DNA of 36,596 bases, from assembly GCA_028280405.1 (NCBI GenBank), contig JANQLW010000006.1, positions 1 to 36,596 of the forward strand, in the 5' to 3' direction. Within the stretch, counting starts at the first letter, position 1; every line of letters starts with the position of its first letter. Shown here one piece after another: positions 1 through 10,264 of this stretch. The position numbers and the translations under genes were made by a program. The notes beneath the pieces are model-generated. The model had not been told where the DNA came from. It saw only the letters and a program-made list of their open reading frames with translations, and did not search any database. This DNA comes from Bacteroidales bacterium (GTDB lineage: Bacteria > Bacteroidota > Bacteroidia > Bacteroidales > GCA-2711565).

Positions 1-1724
<1,724 letters not shown>

Positions 1725-1750
1725 TCCTTTAGGATTCTTATAATATTTAG

Positions 1751-1782
1751 AAGGATATTCCAATTCGGGATGTCCTTTTTTT
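1751..1782 (+). terminator. Intrinsic terminator of eno
   Basis: An 11-bp stem (AAGGATATTCC / GGGATGTCCTT, two G-T wobbles) with a 5-base loop runs into seven T residues at 1776-1782. It begins 26 bp after the eno stop codon. Confidence 0.8.
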
Positions 1783-1787
1783 ATATA

Positions 1788-1940
1788 GAATACAGATGAC
1801 GCAGATTAGACTGATTAACACTGATTTTTTGAGATTTAATTTTTACAAATCAAACAATGCAGTTATTTGTTTTAAGAGTTAAATAAAATATAATTAAGGA
1901 TTATCTGCGATGATCAGTCTAATCTGCGTCATCTGTGTTC
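1788..1940. repeat. Long palindromic intergenic repeat with 28-bp arms
   Basis: Arm 1788-1815 and arm 1913-1940 are inverted copies with one mismatch (24 of 24 identical in 1792-1815 versus 1913-1936). Both contain the core GATGACGCAGATTAGACTGA or its complement. The AT-rich inside also carries degraded echoes of the arm (ACTGAT, ATCTGCGATGATCAG). Strings like ATCTGCGTCATCTGTGTTC recur as dispersed intergenic repeats in Bacteroidota genomes; that is recollection, not a search. It sits between two convergent genes and has no coding content. Confidence 0.7.
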
Positions 1941-1943
1941 CAT

Positions 1944-1976
1944 AAAAAAGTACGGCCCCAAACCAGGACCGTACTT
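1944..1976 (-). terminator. Intrinsic terminator for the minus-strand SPOR/TPR operon
   Basis: Read on the minus strand, AAGTACGGTCC, a 6-base loop and a matching arm form an 11-bp stem with one U-G wobble, followed by a run of six T that starts within the stem. It lies 22 bp past the stop codon of the 1999-3459 gene. Confidence 0.75.
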
Positions 1977-1998
1977 GCCATATTGAATTTGTGAATTT

Positions 1999-3459
1999 TT
2001 ATCGAGGTTGTTTATATACTCTACGGCCATTATTATAAATAGTTACGAATGCATCATGCAGTCCGTTTCCTTTTAAATAATTGGCATAAGCTTGAGCTTC
2101 CTTGAAGGTTGTAAATAAACCTGCAGAATATCTGTAAATCCCTCCGTGATGAGTCATATACAATTGTTGACGAATATTGTATTGTTGTTTTGTTCTGGTT
2201 AGATTCTTAGCAGGTATTCTGGAAGCTAATAGTTGAACCGTATATACTACTCCTTGCTGAGGAATTTCTCTGATGCCATTTGGAACAGATAGCGCTTTTA
2301 ACCGGCTTTTTGAGGTAATGATATTAGAACTACCCGAAGTACTACTATTAACCGGATCCGTTTCAAAATTGCCTCTTCCTTTTACTCCGGTAATAAACTG
2401 ATAGCCTGTATCTACAACAGTGTCCTTTTTCTTTTCCAGAACTTCAGCTGCATCACCAAATTTGCTTAAATTTTGTTTTTGAATATTCTTCATTGAACTT
2501 TCTGAAAATACAGCATCATACTCTACAACTTTTGGCATACCATCGAAATTTCCACGTCTTTCCTTACGGTCTTTTCTAGTTTTTTCTATATCTTTTTTGC
2601 GCTGTAGATCACTAACTTCACGATCACTTCTCCTTTTATTCTTTTTAGCCTGGCGTTTGTTATATTTTTCAAGCTTATCTTGTTCCTTATCAAATTTTTT
2701 CTGTTTGTTCTTTCCTGCTTTACGGAATACATTCCCAACCCCTGATAAATTATAGGTTAATCCCGCTGAAAAATAAGAATAGTAATCTTGTTTTGAAGTT
2801 CCCGAGGCATAAGCATCTATCATATCTGAGTTAACCCTGTTCATGGTAGCCTCCAGATTTAAGCCCCATCTTGAATTAAACATAATCTGGACCCCTACAC
2901 CCATTGGTATGGTTAATTCCGGTGTCCAAGCCGGAACTGCAGGACTAACATTAGTATTATACCCACTTAATACTTCCGCATTGGTTACAGTATTTTTTTG
3001 AAGGGTTGCATAATTAGTAATCCCGATTCCAAGGATACCATATACATTAAACCTTCTTTCGGGTTTATATTTGAAAATAAGGCTACTGAAATTTATGGTA
3101 GTATGTAAATTAAAAGCAGTTATTTTAGAATCGAAATATAAATTCGCATCAGTGCCATTTGCCCAGGTAATTCTTGTCCCATGAAGATTCCCATTAAGAA
3201 ATCCGATTCCCAAACCAAAGAAAGGAGATAATTGCTTTCTGAAATTAATTCCAAAAGCAAATTTCCAATCATCCTGAAAAGGACTTGTACCCTGGCTTAC
3301 ATCTCCAAAAAACAGGGTAGTCCCACCACTAACACTTAATGATGTATTACCAAAAAAGCCAATGCGTGCATTATCATAATATTGTCCTGTTACTGTTTTA
3401 GTTGTTGATATCACAAAAACAGCACAGATAAAACTTAAAATTATAATACTTTTCTTCAT
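1999..3459 (-). CDS. Outer-membrane beta-barrel protein with C-terminal SPOR domain
   Basis: The 486-residue product is probably exported and outer-membrane anchored. It has an N-terminal signal peptide (about 1-25). Residues 30-240 consist of alternating hydrophobic/aromatic, glycine-rich strands typical of small Bacteroidota outer-membrane barrels. A very basic Lys/Arg-rich segment spans 246-305, then a Ser/Gly-rich linker leads to a SPOR-like domain at about 404-475 (VVYTVQLLAS, YRYSAGLFTTFKEAQAYANY). SPOR domains bind peptidoglycan glycan strands lacking stem peptides, so the protein may tie the outer membrane to the cell wall; that is inference. It lies 5 bp after the TPR gene at 3465-4631, in the same operon, and a terminator follows. 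The domain calls come from sequence pattern only. Confidence 0.75.
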   Translation of the reverse strand: MKKSIIILSFICAVFVISTTKTVTGQYYDNARIGFFGNTSLSVSGGTTLFFGDVSQGTSPFQDDWKFAFGINFRKQLSPFFGLGIGFLNGNLHGTRITWANGTDANLYFDSKITAFNLHTTINFSSLIFKYKPERRFNVYGILGIGITNYATLQKNTVTNAEVLSGYNTNVSPAVPAWTPELTIPMGVGVQIMFNSRWGLNLEATMNRVNSDMIDAYASGTSKQDYYSYFSAGLTYNLSGVGNVFRKAGKNKQKKFDKEQDKLEKYNKRQAKKNKRRSDREVSDLQRKKDIEKTRKDRKERRGNFDGMPKVVEYDAVFSESSMKNIQKQNLSKFGDAAEVLEKKKDTVVDTGYQFITGVKGRGNFETDPVNSSTSGSSNIITSKSRLKALSVPNGIREIPQQGVVYTVQLLASRIPAKNLTRTKQQYNIRQQLYMTHHGGIYRYSAGLFTTFKEAQAYANYLKGNGLHDAFVTIYNNGRRVYKQPR

Positions 3460-3464
3460 AGGCT

Positions 3465-4631
3465 TTATTTACAAAATCTTTCTAAGTATTCTAATGAACT
3501 CCCAAACCCATGAGTTCCAAAAGCTGTTTCCCAATCTTCACAGGCTCCTTCTAAATCATTGGAATAAAATCTGGCTACACCTCTGTTATGATAATTTTTG
3601 ATCCAATTCGTACTTTCGGACCATTTAGTTGGTTTGATATCCAGAGCTTTGTCAAAGTCTTCAATGGCTTCATTAAAACGTTTTAATTTGGTTTTAGCTA
3701 TTCCTCTGAAAGAATAAATCAATGAAAAAGCTGTGTCAGGTTTTAAGGCAACTGCTGCATTAAAGTCTTCAATAGCTCCTTCATAATTTCCCGACTTATA
3801 TTTTAAAACGCCTCTGTTGTAATAAGAATGAAAGTCACTTACATCCATATAAGTTTCGGGAACATTATGTTTATCTGCATCCCTGATAAACTTTTTAAAC
3901 CTGAACAGCTGAGCTTCCCAATAAGTTTTTTCAAAGAATGTATTCGCATTTTTCTGATCAAGCCAAAACGAGTTGAAAGACCTTTTGGAATAAGTTTTTA
4001 TCAATTTAAATTTAATGGATTCTTTTCCATTCTTCTGAACTGGCTCAACAGCAATCACCAAATTCGTGCCGTTAACATTTAATTTGTTTAGTGTATGCTG
4101 AATTTTTTTTACGATAATTCCTTCAATTTGAGTATAATCATATTCTCTTACCTTACCTGCACAAAATACTTCCAGATTAACAGTATAAGGCTTGTTGAAC
4201 GGAATGTCCTGAGGTAATACTTTTTTCAGGTTTCTGGCTTTGAAAACAAAATATTCTGCAGATTCAAATGGTTCCCATCCTTCCCGTAAATAAGGGAACT
4301 CATAAGAACCATTATTATATCTGATTATTAAAACATTATATTGCTTATCTTTTATGGTAACTTTTCTTAATTCCAAAGAATTGAAATTTTCACTGCCCAA
4401 CTTTTCAAGTTCGGTAGGGCGTTTATTTGTTTTATAATTGGTGTTTGGAATTATATTTTGCTGGCTGGCCCATTTCCCATTATCCTGTAAAGCCCATCCT
4501 TTAGCTAATTCTAGAGAAGATAAGGTCGCTGTCATAATTGAAAAATTTTCTTCAACGCCTTCTTCTGTTTGAGCATGCAGGGAAATAAAAGGAATAAGTA
4601 ATAGAAGTAAAAATAATAGTCCTTTCTTCAT
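3465..4631 (-). CDS. Exported TPR-repeat protein
   Basis: The 388-residue product has a clear signal peptide (MKKGLLFLLLLLIPFISLHA, cleavage near 20), so it acts in the periplasm or envelope. Residues 30-265 match no family I recognise. Residues about 268-376 hold three TPR motifs (YNRGVLKYKSGNYEGAIEDF, FRGIAKTKLKRFNEAIEDFD, NRGVARFYSNDLEGACEDWE), which normally mediate protein contacts. It is the first gene of a two-gene operon; 5 bp separate it from the SPOR/barrel gene, so a physical partnership is plausible. A weak -7-like element (CAAAAATC on the plus strand, 4674-4681, one mismatch) lies 42 bp upstream. The precise function is unknown. Confidence 0.75.
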   Translation of the reverse strand: MKKGLLFLLLLLIPFISLHAQTEEGVEENFSIMTATLSSLELAKGWALQDNGKWASQQNIIPNTNYKTNKRPTELEKLGSENFNSLELRKVTIKDKQYNVLIIRYNNGSYEFPYLREGWEPFESAEYFVFKARNLKKVLPQDIPFNKPYTVNLEVFCAGKVREYDYTQIEGIIVKKIQHTLNKLNVNGTNLVIAVEPVQKNGKESIKFKLIKTYSKRSFNSFWLDQKNANTFFEKTYWEAQLFRFKKFIRDADKHNVPETYMDVSDFHSYYNRGVLKYKSGNYEGAIEDFNAAVALKPDTAFSLIYSFRGIAKTKLKRFNEAIEDFDKALDIKPTKWSESTNWIKNYHNRGVARFYSNDLEGACEDWETAFGTHGFGSSLEYLERFCK

Positions 4632-4800
4632 ATTTTAATTATTAGATTGCCTGATAATTCATACATCCAAATGCAAAAATCCCGATTATGAAAGTAAATT
4701 TAAAAAAAAATTAACCGTTATCTACTATACCGGCCTATTTTATTCCAATATTTATTAACAAATAAAACAGAACATTATTGCCTGCTAAGCTTATTAAAGC

Positions 4801-7410
4801 TTATTTTAAAAACTCTTCAATACGTTTTAAGGCCTGGTCAATTCCCTGTATATTGGTTCCCCCTGCAGTTGCAAAATGTGGTTGTCCGCCGCCGCCGCCT
4901 TTGATTTCTTTAGCAATTTCTCTGATTATTGAACCAGCATTTAAATTACCATCTTTAGATAAAGGTTCGGAAATCGTTAATGTTAGGTTTGCTTTTCCAT
5001 TGCTTTCACTGCCAAGTAATAATACTAAATTTTCTACTTCTTTATTCAGTGTGAAGGCAAGATCTTTTACCGAACCCATATCTAAGTCTACCTTAGCACG
5101 GATAAGATTTATGCCATTAATTTCCTGACAAGAATTAATAAGATCTGTTTTTAAGTTTCGGGCTTTTTCTTTTTTAAACTGATTTAAAGATTTATTCAGA
5201 CTATCATTTTCTTTTAATAAAGACTGAATACTTTTCAATAGATCCTTTGGGTTTTTCAAAAGTTCAGAAGCCTGATCAATAAGTGAAAGTTTTTCTTCAT
5301 AGAAAGCTTCAGCTTTTTCAGCAGTAATTGCTTCTATTCTTCTTACTCCTGCTGCAATAGCTCCTTCTGAAATGATTTTTACAAGTCCGATTTGTCCTGT
5401 CGCAGAAATATGGGTTCCTCCACAAAGTTCTGTAGAGAAATCTTTATCAAATTGGATAACTCTTACTTTATCTCCATACTTTTCGCCAAATAGCGCCATA
5501 GCACCCATTTGTTCAGCTTCCTTAATGTCTAGTTCTCTGTATTCGCTTAGGTTAATATTTTCTCTGACCTTTTTATTTACCAGTCTTTCAACAGCTAAGA
5601 TTTCTTCATTCGTCATTTTTGAAAAATGAGAAAAGTCGAAACGTAAACGGTCAGCTTCAACCAATGAACCTTTTTGTTCGACATGGGTTCCCAATACCTT
5701 GCGAAGTGCTGCATGAATTAAATGGGTTGCACTGTGGTTAACTTTGATTTTTTCACGTTTTTCGGAGTTCACAAAAGCTTTACCTGAAAAGCTTTCAAGC
5801 TCTTTCATTTCTTTAGCATAATGCAAAATCAGATTATTGTCTTTTTTAGTATCGAAAATATCAATTTTAGCATCTCCAAAAATTAAATAACCAGTATCTC
5901 CAACCTGTCCACCCGATTCAGCATAAAATGGCGTTCGGTTCAATACAATTTCAAAATAAGTATTTTTCTTGGCCTTTACTTCTCTATACTTTATTAATTC
6001 AACTTCAGCTTCGGTATTTTCATAACCTACAAATTCGGATAAGCTAACACCTTCTTTAATTACAGTCCAATCACCCGTCGTTTTTTGCGCAGCATTGCGC
6101 GATCTGCTTTTTTGTTTTTCAAGTTCAGTATTAAAAGCTTCTAAATCCACTTTTAATCCTTTCTCTTGTGCCATTAATTCAGTTAGGTCAATAGGGAAAC
6201 CATAGGTATCGAACAGTTCGAAAGCAAATGCTCCATCTATTGAACTTGACTTAGCTTTGTATTGCTCAAACTTTTTTATACCGATAGATAAAGTTTTAAG
6301 GAAGGATTGCTCTTCTTCAAAAATTACTTTTGAAATAAAATCTTTTTGTTGTTTAATTTCAGGGAATACTTCTCCAAGCTGTTTTGATAAAGTATCCAGA
6401 ATTTCATAAATGAAAGGTTCATCAACCCCTAAAAATGTAAAACCATAACGAACTGCTCTTCGCAGAATTCTTCTGATCACATAACCGGCTCCGTTATTAG
6501 ATGGAAGCTGGCCGTCAGCAATGGCAAAAGATACGGCTCTTAGGTGGTCTGCAATCACACGAATTGCAATATCAACTTTTTCATTCTCTCCGTATTTTTT
6601 CCCTGTAAGGCCGGCAATATGTTGAATTAAAGGTTGGAATACATCCGTATCATAATTTGATTGAACCCCCTGCATTACCATACATAAACGTTCGAACCCC
6701 ATTCCTGTATCTACATGCTTGGCAGGAAGAGATTCCAGTTCTCCATTTGCTTTTCTGTTAAATTCAATAAAGACAAGGTTCCAAATTTCAATGACAAGCG
6801 GATGGTCCATATTTATCAATTCACGTCCGGAAACTTCTTTTTTATCTTTCTCATTGCGAATATCAATATGAATTTCTGAACAAGGGCCACACGGTCCGGT
6901 ATCGCCCATTTCCCAGAAATTATCTTTCTTGGATCCAAATAAAACTCGATCTTCAGGAATAATTTCTTTCCAGAAATTATAGGCTTCCATATCTTTATCC
7001 AGGTTATCGGCTTCATCACCACCGAAAACAGTTACATACAAATTGTCTTTCTCAATTTTGAAAACTTCAGTTAAAAGTTCCCAGCCCCATTGAATAGCCT
7101 CTTTCTTAAAGTAATCACCGAAAGACCAGTTCCCCAGCATTTCAAACATGGTGTGATGGTATGTGTCATGCCCAACTTCTTCCAGGTCATTATGCTTGCC
7201 AGATACTCTTAAACATTTTTGAGTGTCGGCAATACGATTGAACTTAACTTCTTCATTTCCTAAAAACAAATCTTTAAACTGATTCATTCCGGCATTAGTA
7301 AACATTAAAGTCGGATCATTCTTTACTACCATCGGAGCTGACGGTACAATTTCGTGTTGTTTAGACTTAAAAAATGTTAAAAATGCTTGTCTTATTTCTG
7401 ATGATTTCAT
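4801..7410 (-). CDS. alaS: Alanyl-tRNA synthetase
   Basis: Charges tRNA-Ala in the cytoplasm. At 869 residues it has the full family length. It contains the class II catalytic domain (KNDPTLMFTNAGMNQFKD near the N-terminus), the tRNA-recognition region, the editing domain with its zinc-type motifs (HSATHLIHA and CGGTHISATG), and the C-terminal DHHA1-type domain with GGGGGQPHFATAGG. All modules are intact. The ATG at 7410 gives the standard MKSSEIRQAFLTFF start. A -7 element (7470-7477) lies 59 bp upstream in the region shared with the divergent M23 peptidase gene. There is no sign of an operon partner. Confidence 0.98.
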   Translation of the reverse strand: MKSSEIRQAFLTFFKSKQHEIVPSAPMVVKNDPTLMFTNAGMNQFKDLFLGNEEVKFNRIADTQKCLRVSGKHNDLEEVGHDTYHHTMFEMLGNWSFGDYFKKEAIQWGWELLTEVFKIEKDNLYVTVFGGDEADNLDKDMEAYNFWKEIIPEDRVLFGSKKDNFWEMGDTGPCGPCSEIHIDIRNEKDKKEVSGRELINMDHPLVIEIWNLVFIEFNRKANGELESLPAKHVDTGMGFERLCMVMQGVQSNYDTDVFQPLIQHIAGLTGKKYGENEKVDIAIRVIADHLRAVSFAIADGQLPSNNGAGYVIRRILRRAVRYGFTFLGVDEPFIYEILDTLSKQLGEVFPEIKQQKDFISKVIFEEEQSFLKTLSIGIKKFEQYKAKSSSIDGAFAFELFDTYGFPIDLTELMAQEKGLKVDLEAFNTELEKQKSRSRNAAQKTTGDWTVIKEGVSLSEFVGYENTEAEVELIKYREVKAKKNTYFEIVLNRTPFYAESGGQVGDTGYLIFGDAKIDIFDTKKDNNLILHYAKEMKELESFSGKAFVNSEKREKIKVNHSATHLIHAALRKVLGTHVEQKGSLVEADRLRFDFSHFSKMTNEEILAVERLVNKKVRENINLSEYRELDIKEAEQMGAMALFGEKYGDKVRVIQFDKDFSTELCGGTHISATGQIGLVKIISEGAIAAGVRRIEAITAEKAEAFYEEKLSLIDQASELLKNPKDLLKSIQSLLKENDSLNKSLNQFKKEKARNLKTDLINSCQEINGINLIRAKVDLDMGSVKDLAFTLNKEVENLVLLLGSESNGKANLTLTISEPLSKDGNLNAGSIIREIAKEIKGGGGGQPHFATAGGTNIQGIDQALKRIEEFLK

Positions 7411-7466
7411 GCTTAAACATTGATTTTATTAACAATAGCTCTGTTAACTATTAAATTGCTTAAAGA

Positions 7467-7496
7467 TTGCAAATTTAGTTTATTTAATTAATTTTG
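7467..7496 (+). promoter_or_regulatory. Full Bacteroidota promoter of the M23 peptidase operon
   Basis: A -33 TTG (7467-7469) and a -7 TAATTTTG (7489-7496) are separated by exactly 19 bases, the preferred spacing for this phylum's primary sigma factor. It overlaps the divergent alaS -7 element. A short perfect hairpin, CTAGAG-TATTT-CTCTAG, lies at 7506-7522 in the leader. Confidence 0.65.
7470..7477 (-). promoter_or_regulatory. -7 promoter element of alaS
   Basis: The minus strand reads TAAATTTG here, an exact TAnnTTTG match, giving a leader of roughly 50 bases before the alaS ATG. No good -33 partner was seen. Confidence 0.5.
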
Positions 7497-7537
7497 CATC
7501 ACTAACTAGAGTATTTCTCTAGATAATTCTTGATTTT

Positions 7538-8509
7538 ATGGCAAGAACAAAGTATAAATATAATCCGAAAACTCTTTCTTACGAAGAGGTGAAGTTGACA
7601 CGATGGGACATTGGATTAAAGATGTTAGCATACGTGATTGCCGCCGGTTTCTTTGCTTTCATTGTAAGTATACTCGCCTTTGAGTTTGTAGATTCTCCTC
7701 AGGAAAAGGCTAAAGACCGGGAAATAGAATTCCTAAAGTATAATTTGAGCTTATTAAATGATAAATTGGAACAGGCCGAAAAGGTTATGGCTGATCTGCA
7801 GGATAGAGATGATAATATTTATCGTGTAATATTTGAGTCGGAACCGGTCAGCGTGAATGAACGAAAAGGTGGTTTTGGAGGAGTTGACCGTTATGCCAAA
7901 ATGGATGGCTTTAGAAATTCCAATATTGTAATAGAGGCTGCAAAACGGTTGGATAAGTTGCGTAGTAGCTTGGTTGTTCAATCCAGGTCTTATGATGAAT
8001 TATGGAAACTAGCAAAGAATAAACAAAAATTATTACTTGCTATTCCTGCAATTCTTCCTGTTAAGAAAAACAATAAAAGAGCTACTATTGTTTCCGGTTA
8101 TGGAATGCGTTTTCATCCAATCCTGAAAATCAGAAGAATGCATTGGGGGGTGGATATCTCTGCACCAAAAGGTACACCTATATATGCAACAGCGGATGGA
8201 GTTGTTGACTTTACCGGCAATAAAGGAGATTTCGGAAAAACGGTTGAGATTGATCATGGATTTGGTTATAAAACCAGATATGCACATATGAATGCTTATG
8301 CCGTTAAACGTAAGCAAAAAGTTAAGAGAGGAGAAGTTATCGGCTATGTTGGCAATACCGGTTTATCTGAAGCTCCTCATGTGCATTATGAAGTACTTAA
8401 AAAAGGAAAAAGAATTGATCCTGTAAATTATTTCTACTCTGATTTTACTCCTGAAGAGTTCAAGAAAATTCTGGAAATTGCTGCTAGAGATAATCAGGTA
8501 TTATCCTAA
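7538..8509 (+). CDS. Membrane-anchored M23 family metallopeptidase (peptidoglycan endopeptidase)
   Basis: Probably cleaves peptide cross-bridges in the periplasmic peptidoglycan. The 323-residue product has a cytoplasmic N-terminus, one membrane span at about 27-49, a charged coiled-coil-like stretch at about 55-90 and a C-terminal LytM/M23 domain at about 185-298. The zinc site is intact: H202 and D206 in HWGVD, and H281-x-H283 in HVHYE, with YAHM at 248-251. Bacteroidota usually carry such a gene beside a MerR-type regulator, as here (15-bp gap). The ATG at 7538 is preceded by a full promoter. The family is certain; the exact bond cut is not visible. Confidence 0.93.
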   Translation: MARTKYKYNPKTLSYEEVKLTRWDIGLKMLAYVIAAGFFAFIVSILAFEFVDSPQEKAKDREIEFLKYNLSLLNDKLEQAEKVMADLQDRDDNIYRVIFESEPVSVNERKGGFGGVDRYAKMDGFRNSNIVIEAAKRLDKLRSSLVVQSRSYDELWKLAKNKQKLLLAIPAILPVKKNNKRATIVSGYGMRFHPILKIRRMHWGVDISAPKGTPIYATADGVVDFTGNKGDFGKTVEIDHGFGYKTRYAHMNAYAVKRKQKVKRGEVIGYVGNTGLSEAPHVHYEVLKKGKRIDPVNYFYSDFTPEEFKKILEIAARDNQVLS

Positions 8510-8524
8510 TCCCATATTGTTTTT

Positions 8525-8863
8525 ATGTCGGCTGAAGAAGCAAATAATACGGAAAAACTCTATTATCCGATAAGTGAGGTTGCAAAAATGTTTAATGTTA
8601 ATGCATCCTTAATTAGGTTTTGGGAAAAAGAGTTCGATATTATTAAGCCTAAAAAGAATAAAAAAGGGAACAGGTTATTTACGCAAAGGGATGTCGACAA
8701 TTTTCATGTGATTTATCACCTTGTCAAAGAAAAAGGATATACCTTGAGTGGAGCGAAAGAGCGCCTGGCCAAGAATAGGGATGAGGTTGAAACCAATACC
8801 GAGGTAATCAAAACCCTTAAAGACATCAAAACCTTTTTACTGGATATTAAGAGTAAACTTTGA
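8525..8863 (+). CDS. MerR-family transcriptional regulator
   Basis: A 112-residue protein with the MerR winged helix-turn-helix at about 14-80 (YYPISEVAKMFNVNASLIRF, WEKEFDIIKPKKNKKGNRLF, then the second helical part VIYHLVKEKGYTLSGAKERL). A short helical tail follows where metal- or drug-sensing members have an effector domain, so no ligand can be deduced. It lies 15 bp after the M23 peptidase and is probably co-transcribed with it. No operator resembling a MerR spacer palindrome was recognised nearby. The gene ends just before the nested palindrome at 8879-9061. Confidence 0.9.
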   Translation: MSAEEANNTEKLYYPISEVAKMFNVNASLIRFWEKEFDIIKPKKNKKGNRLFTQRDVDNFHVIYHLVKEKGYTLSGAKERLAKNRDEVETNTEVIKTLKDIKTFLLDIKSKL

Positions 8864-8878
8864 AAATAGGAAAAGAGG

Positions 8879-9061
8879 TTGTCCAAAAAATCTTAGCGTA
8901 TAACCCCGCCTGCTGCGGGCAGGTTTGCGTTTTTCTCTGCGAAGCTTTGCATAACAATTACTTATACTATTACGCAAAGAACCGCAAACCTGCCCGCAGC
9001 AGGCGGGGTTACACAGAGCGTAAAATAAAAAATTTTATTCATTTCTTTACTTTTTGGACAA
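8879..9061. repeat. Nested GC-rich palindromic element between convergent genes
   Basis: The outer 11-bp arms TTGTCCAAAAA (8879-8889) and TTTTTGGACAA (9051-9061) enclose inner arms of 29 perfectly inverted bases (8901-8929 versus 8983-9011) containing CCTGCTGCGGGCAGG. Each inner arm is itself partly self-complementary (CCTGC...GCAGG). The central ~50 bp carry TTTGCG/CGCAAAG echoes. The element fills nearly all of the gap between the MerR and phosphatase stop codons and is far GC-richer than its surroundings. It could fold as a bidirectional terminator, or be a REP-like mobile palindrome. An open frame running through it (8860-9081) is judged spurious. Confidence 0.8.
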
Positions 9062-9072
9062 TCACTTTTTCA

Positions 9073-10179
9073 TTATCTTGATAGTTTTGATTTGTCAAAG
9101 CCAAATGCCTCATACATTTTGTGGAATAAATCCGTATTTTCCATAAAGCCTGTAAACTTTTCAGCACCCGGACCAAAGGCCATTACAGGTACAGCAACTG
9201 CAGAATGATGTTCTGAAGCAAAAATCCCTTTTAAGCTATTTCGTTTTTCTTCTTCATTTGACAAAACATAACCTCCTGTTTCGTGATCTGCAGTAATGAT
9301 CACCAATGTTTCACCATCTTTCTTTGCAAAATCTAAAGCCAAGCCAACAGCTTCATCGAAATCCAGTACTTCCTTAATTAATTTTTCAGAATCATTATCA
9401 TGTCCGGCCCAGTCAATTTGAGATCCTTCGATCATTAGAAAGAACCCGTTTTTATCCTTATTTAAAAGCTCAATAGCCTTATTCGTTGCTAAAGGCAAAA
9501 AATTTCCACGTCCATCAGCCATATATGGAGGATGTTTATCATATACTAAAGCTGCCAGTTTGCTTTTCTTGCTGGCTTTCAACCCTTTTTGATCTGTTAC
9601 AATCTGATATCCTTTAGCTTTTAAATCGGTCAACAGACTTTTCTGATCTTTTCGTTTGGTAAAATGATCTAAACCTCCTCCGATAAATACTTCAATGTCT
9701 GTTTTTAGAAAATCTTCGGCTAAGGCTTCATAATTATACCGACTGATATTATGAGCGATGAAAGAAGCTGGTGTAGCATGAGTAATTGCAGCCGTAGCTA
9801 CTAATCCGGTCGATTTATTATTCTCTTCGGCATAATGCAAAATGGATTTAACGGCAACTGAATCCGGGTTCATCCCAATAAATTTATTGGTTGTTTTTAT
9901 GCCACATGCAATCGCTGTTCCTCCGGCCCCGGAATCTGTAATCAGGTCACTGGCTGAATGAGTTCTGGAAAAGCCAATATGTTTACAAGATTCCATATTG
10001 AGCTCTGCATTTTTTGCAATATGGCCGGCATACATTTGTGCTACTCCCATTCCATCCCCAATAAGAAGAATAATATTTTTAGCTTTTGGGGTTTTTGCAA
10101 TTTTTGAAGTAGTACGGCAAGCTCCTATAAAGCCTGCAATCAAAACTAATAGAATGATGAGTTGATATCTGGTTTTCAT
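9073..10179 (-). CDS. Lipoprotein alkaline phosphatase
   Basis: Hydrolyses phosphate monoesters outside the cytoplasm. The N-terminus is a lipoprotein signal peptide with lipobox IGAC and lipidated C21. The phosphatase domain is complete: metal ligand D42 (IGDGMG), nucleophile S83 in TDSGAGGTA, THATPAS at 133-139 (His in place of the E. coli PhoA Asp153, as in many other alkaline phosphatases), E251, D256 and H260 in MIEGSQIDWAGHDND, D298-H299 in TADHETGG, and H325 in EHHSA. At 368 residues it lies within the family range, on the short side. It lies 85 bp downstream of two MFS transporter genes on the same strand; a shared role is possible but not shown. Confidence 0.93.
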   Translation of the reverse strand: MKTRYQLIILLVLIAGFIGACRTTSKIAKTPKAKNIILLIGDGMGVAQMYAGHIAKNAELNMESCKHIGFSRTHSASDLITDSGAGGTAIACGIKTTNKFIGMNPDSVAVKSILHYAEENNKSTGLVATAAITHATPASFIAHNISRYNYEALAEDFLKTDIEVFIGGGLDHFTKRKDQKSLLTDLKAKGYQIVTDQKGLKASKKSKLAALVYDKHPPYMADGRGNFLPLATNKAIELLNKDKNGFFLMIEGSQIDWAGHDNDSEKLIKEVLDFDEAVGLALDFAKKDGETLVIITADHETGGYVLSNEEEKRNSLKGIFASEHHSAVAVPVMAFGPGAEKFTGFMENTDLFHKMYEAFGFDKSKLSR

Positions 10180-10264
10180 TTATTTAAAATTTTACTTAAT
10201 AATAGCCTAAATATAGATTTAAAGAATCATCAGCTTTTTATGAAAATGCTAAGATTTGATGAAA

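Noticed and set aside
8860..9081. 73-codon open frame after the MerR gene
   Set aside because: It is formed by the nested palindrome (Cys- and Arg-rich translation of GC arms) and shows no protein-like character.
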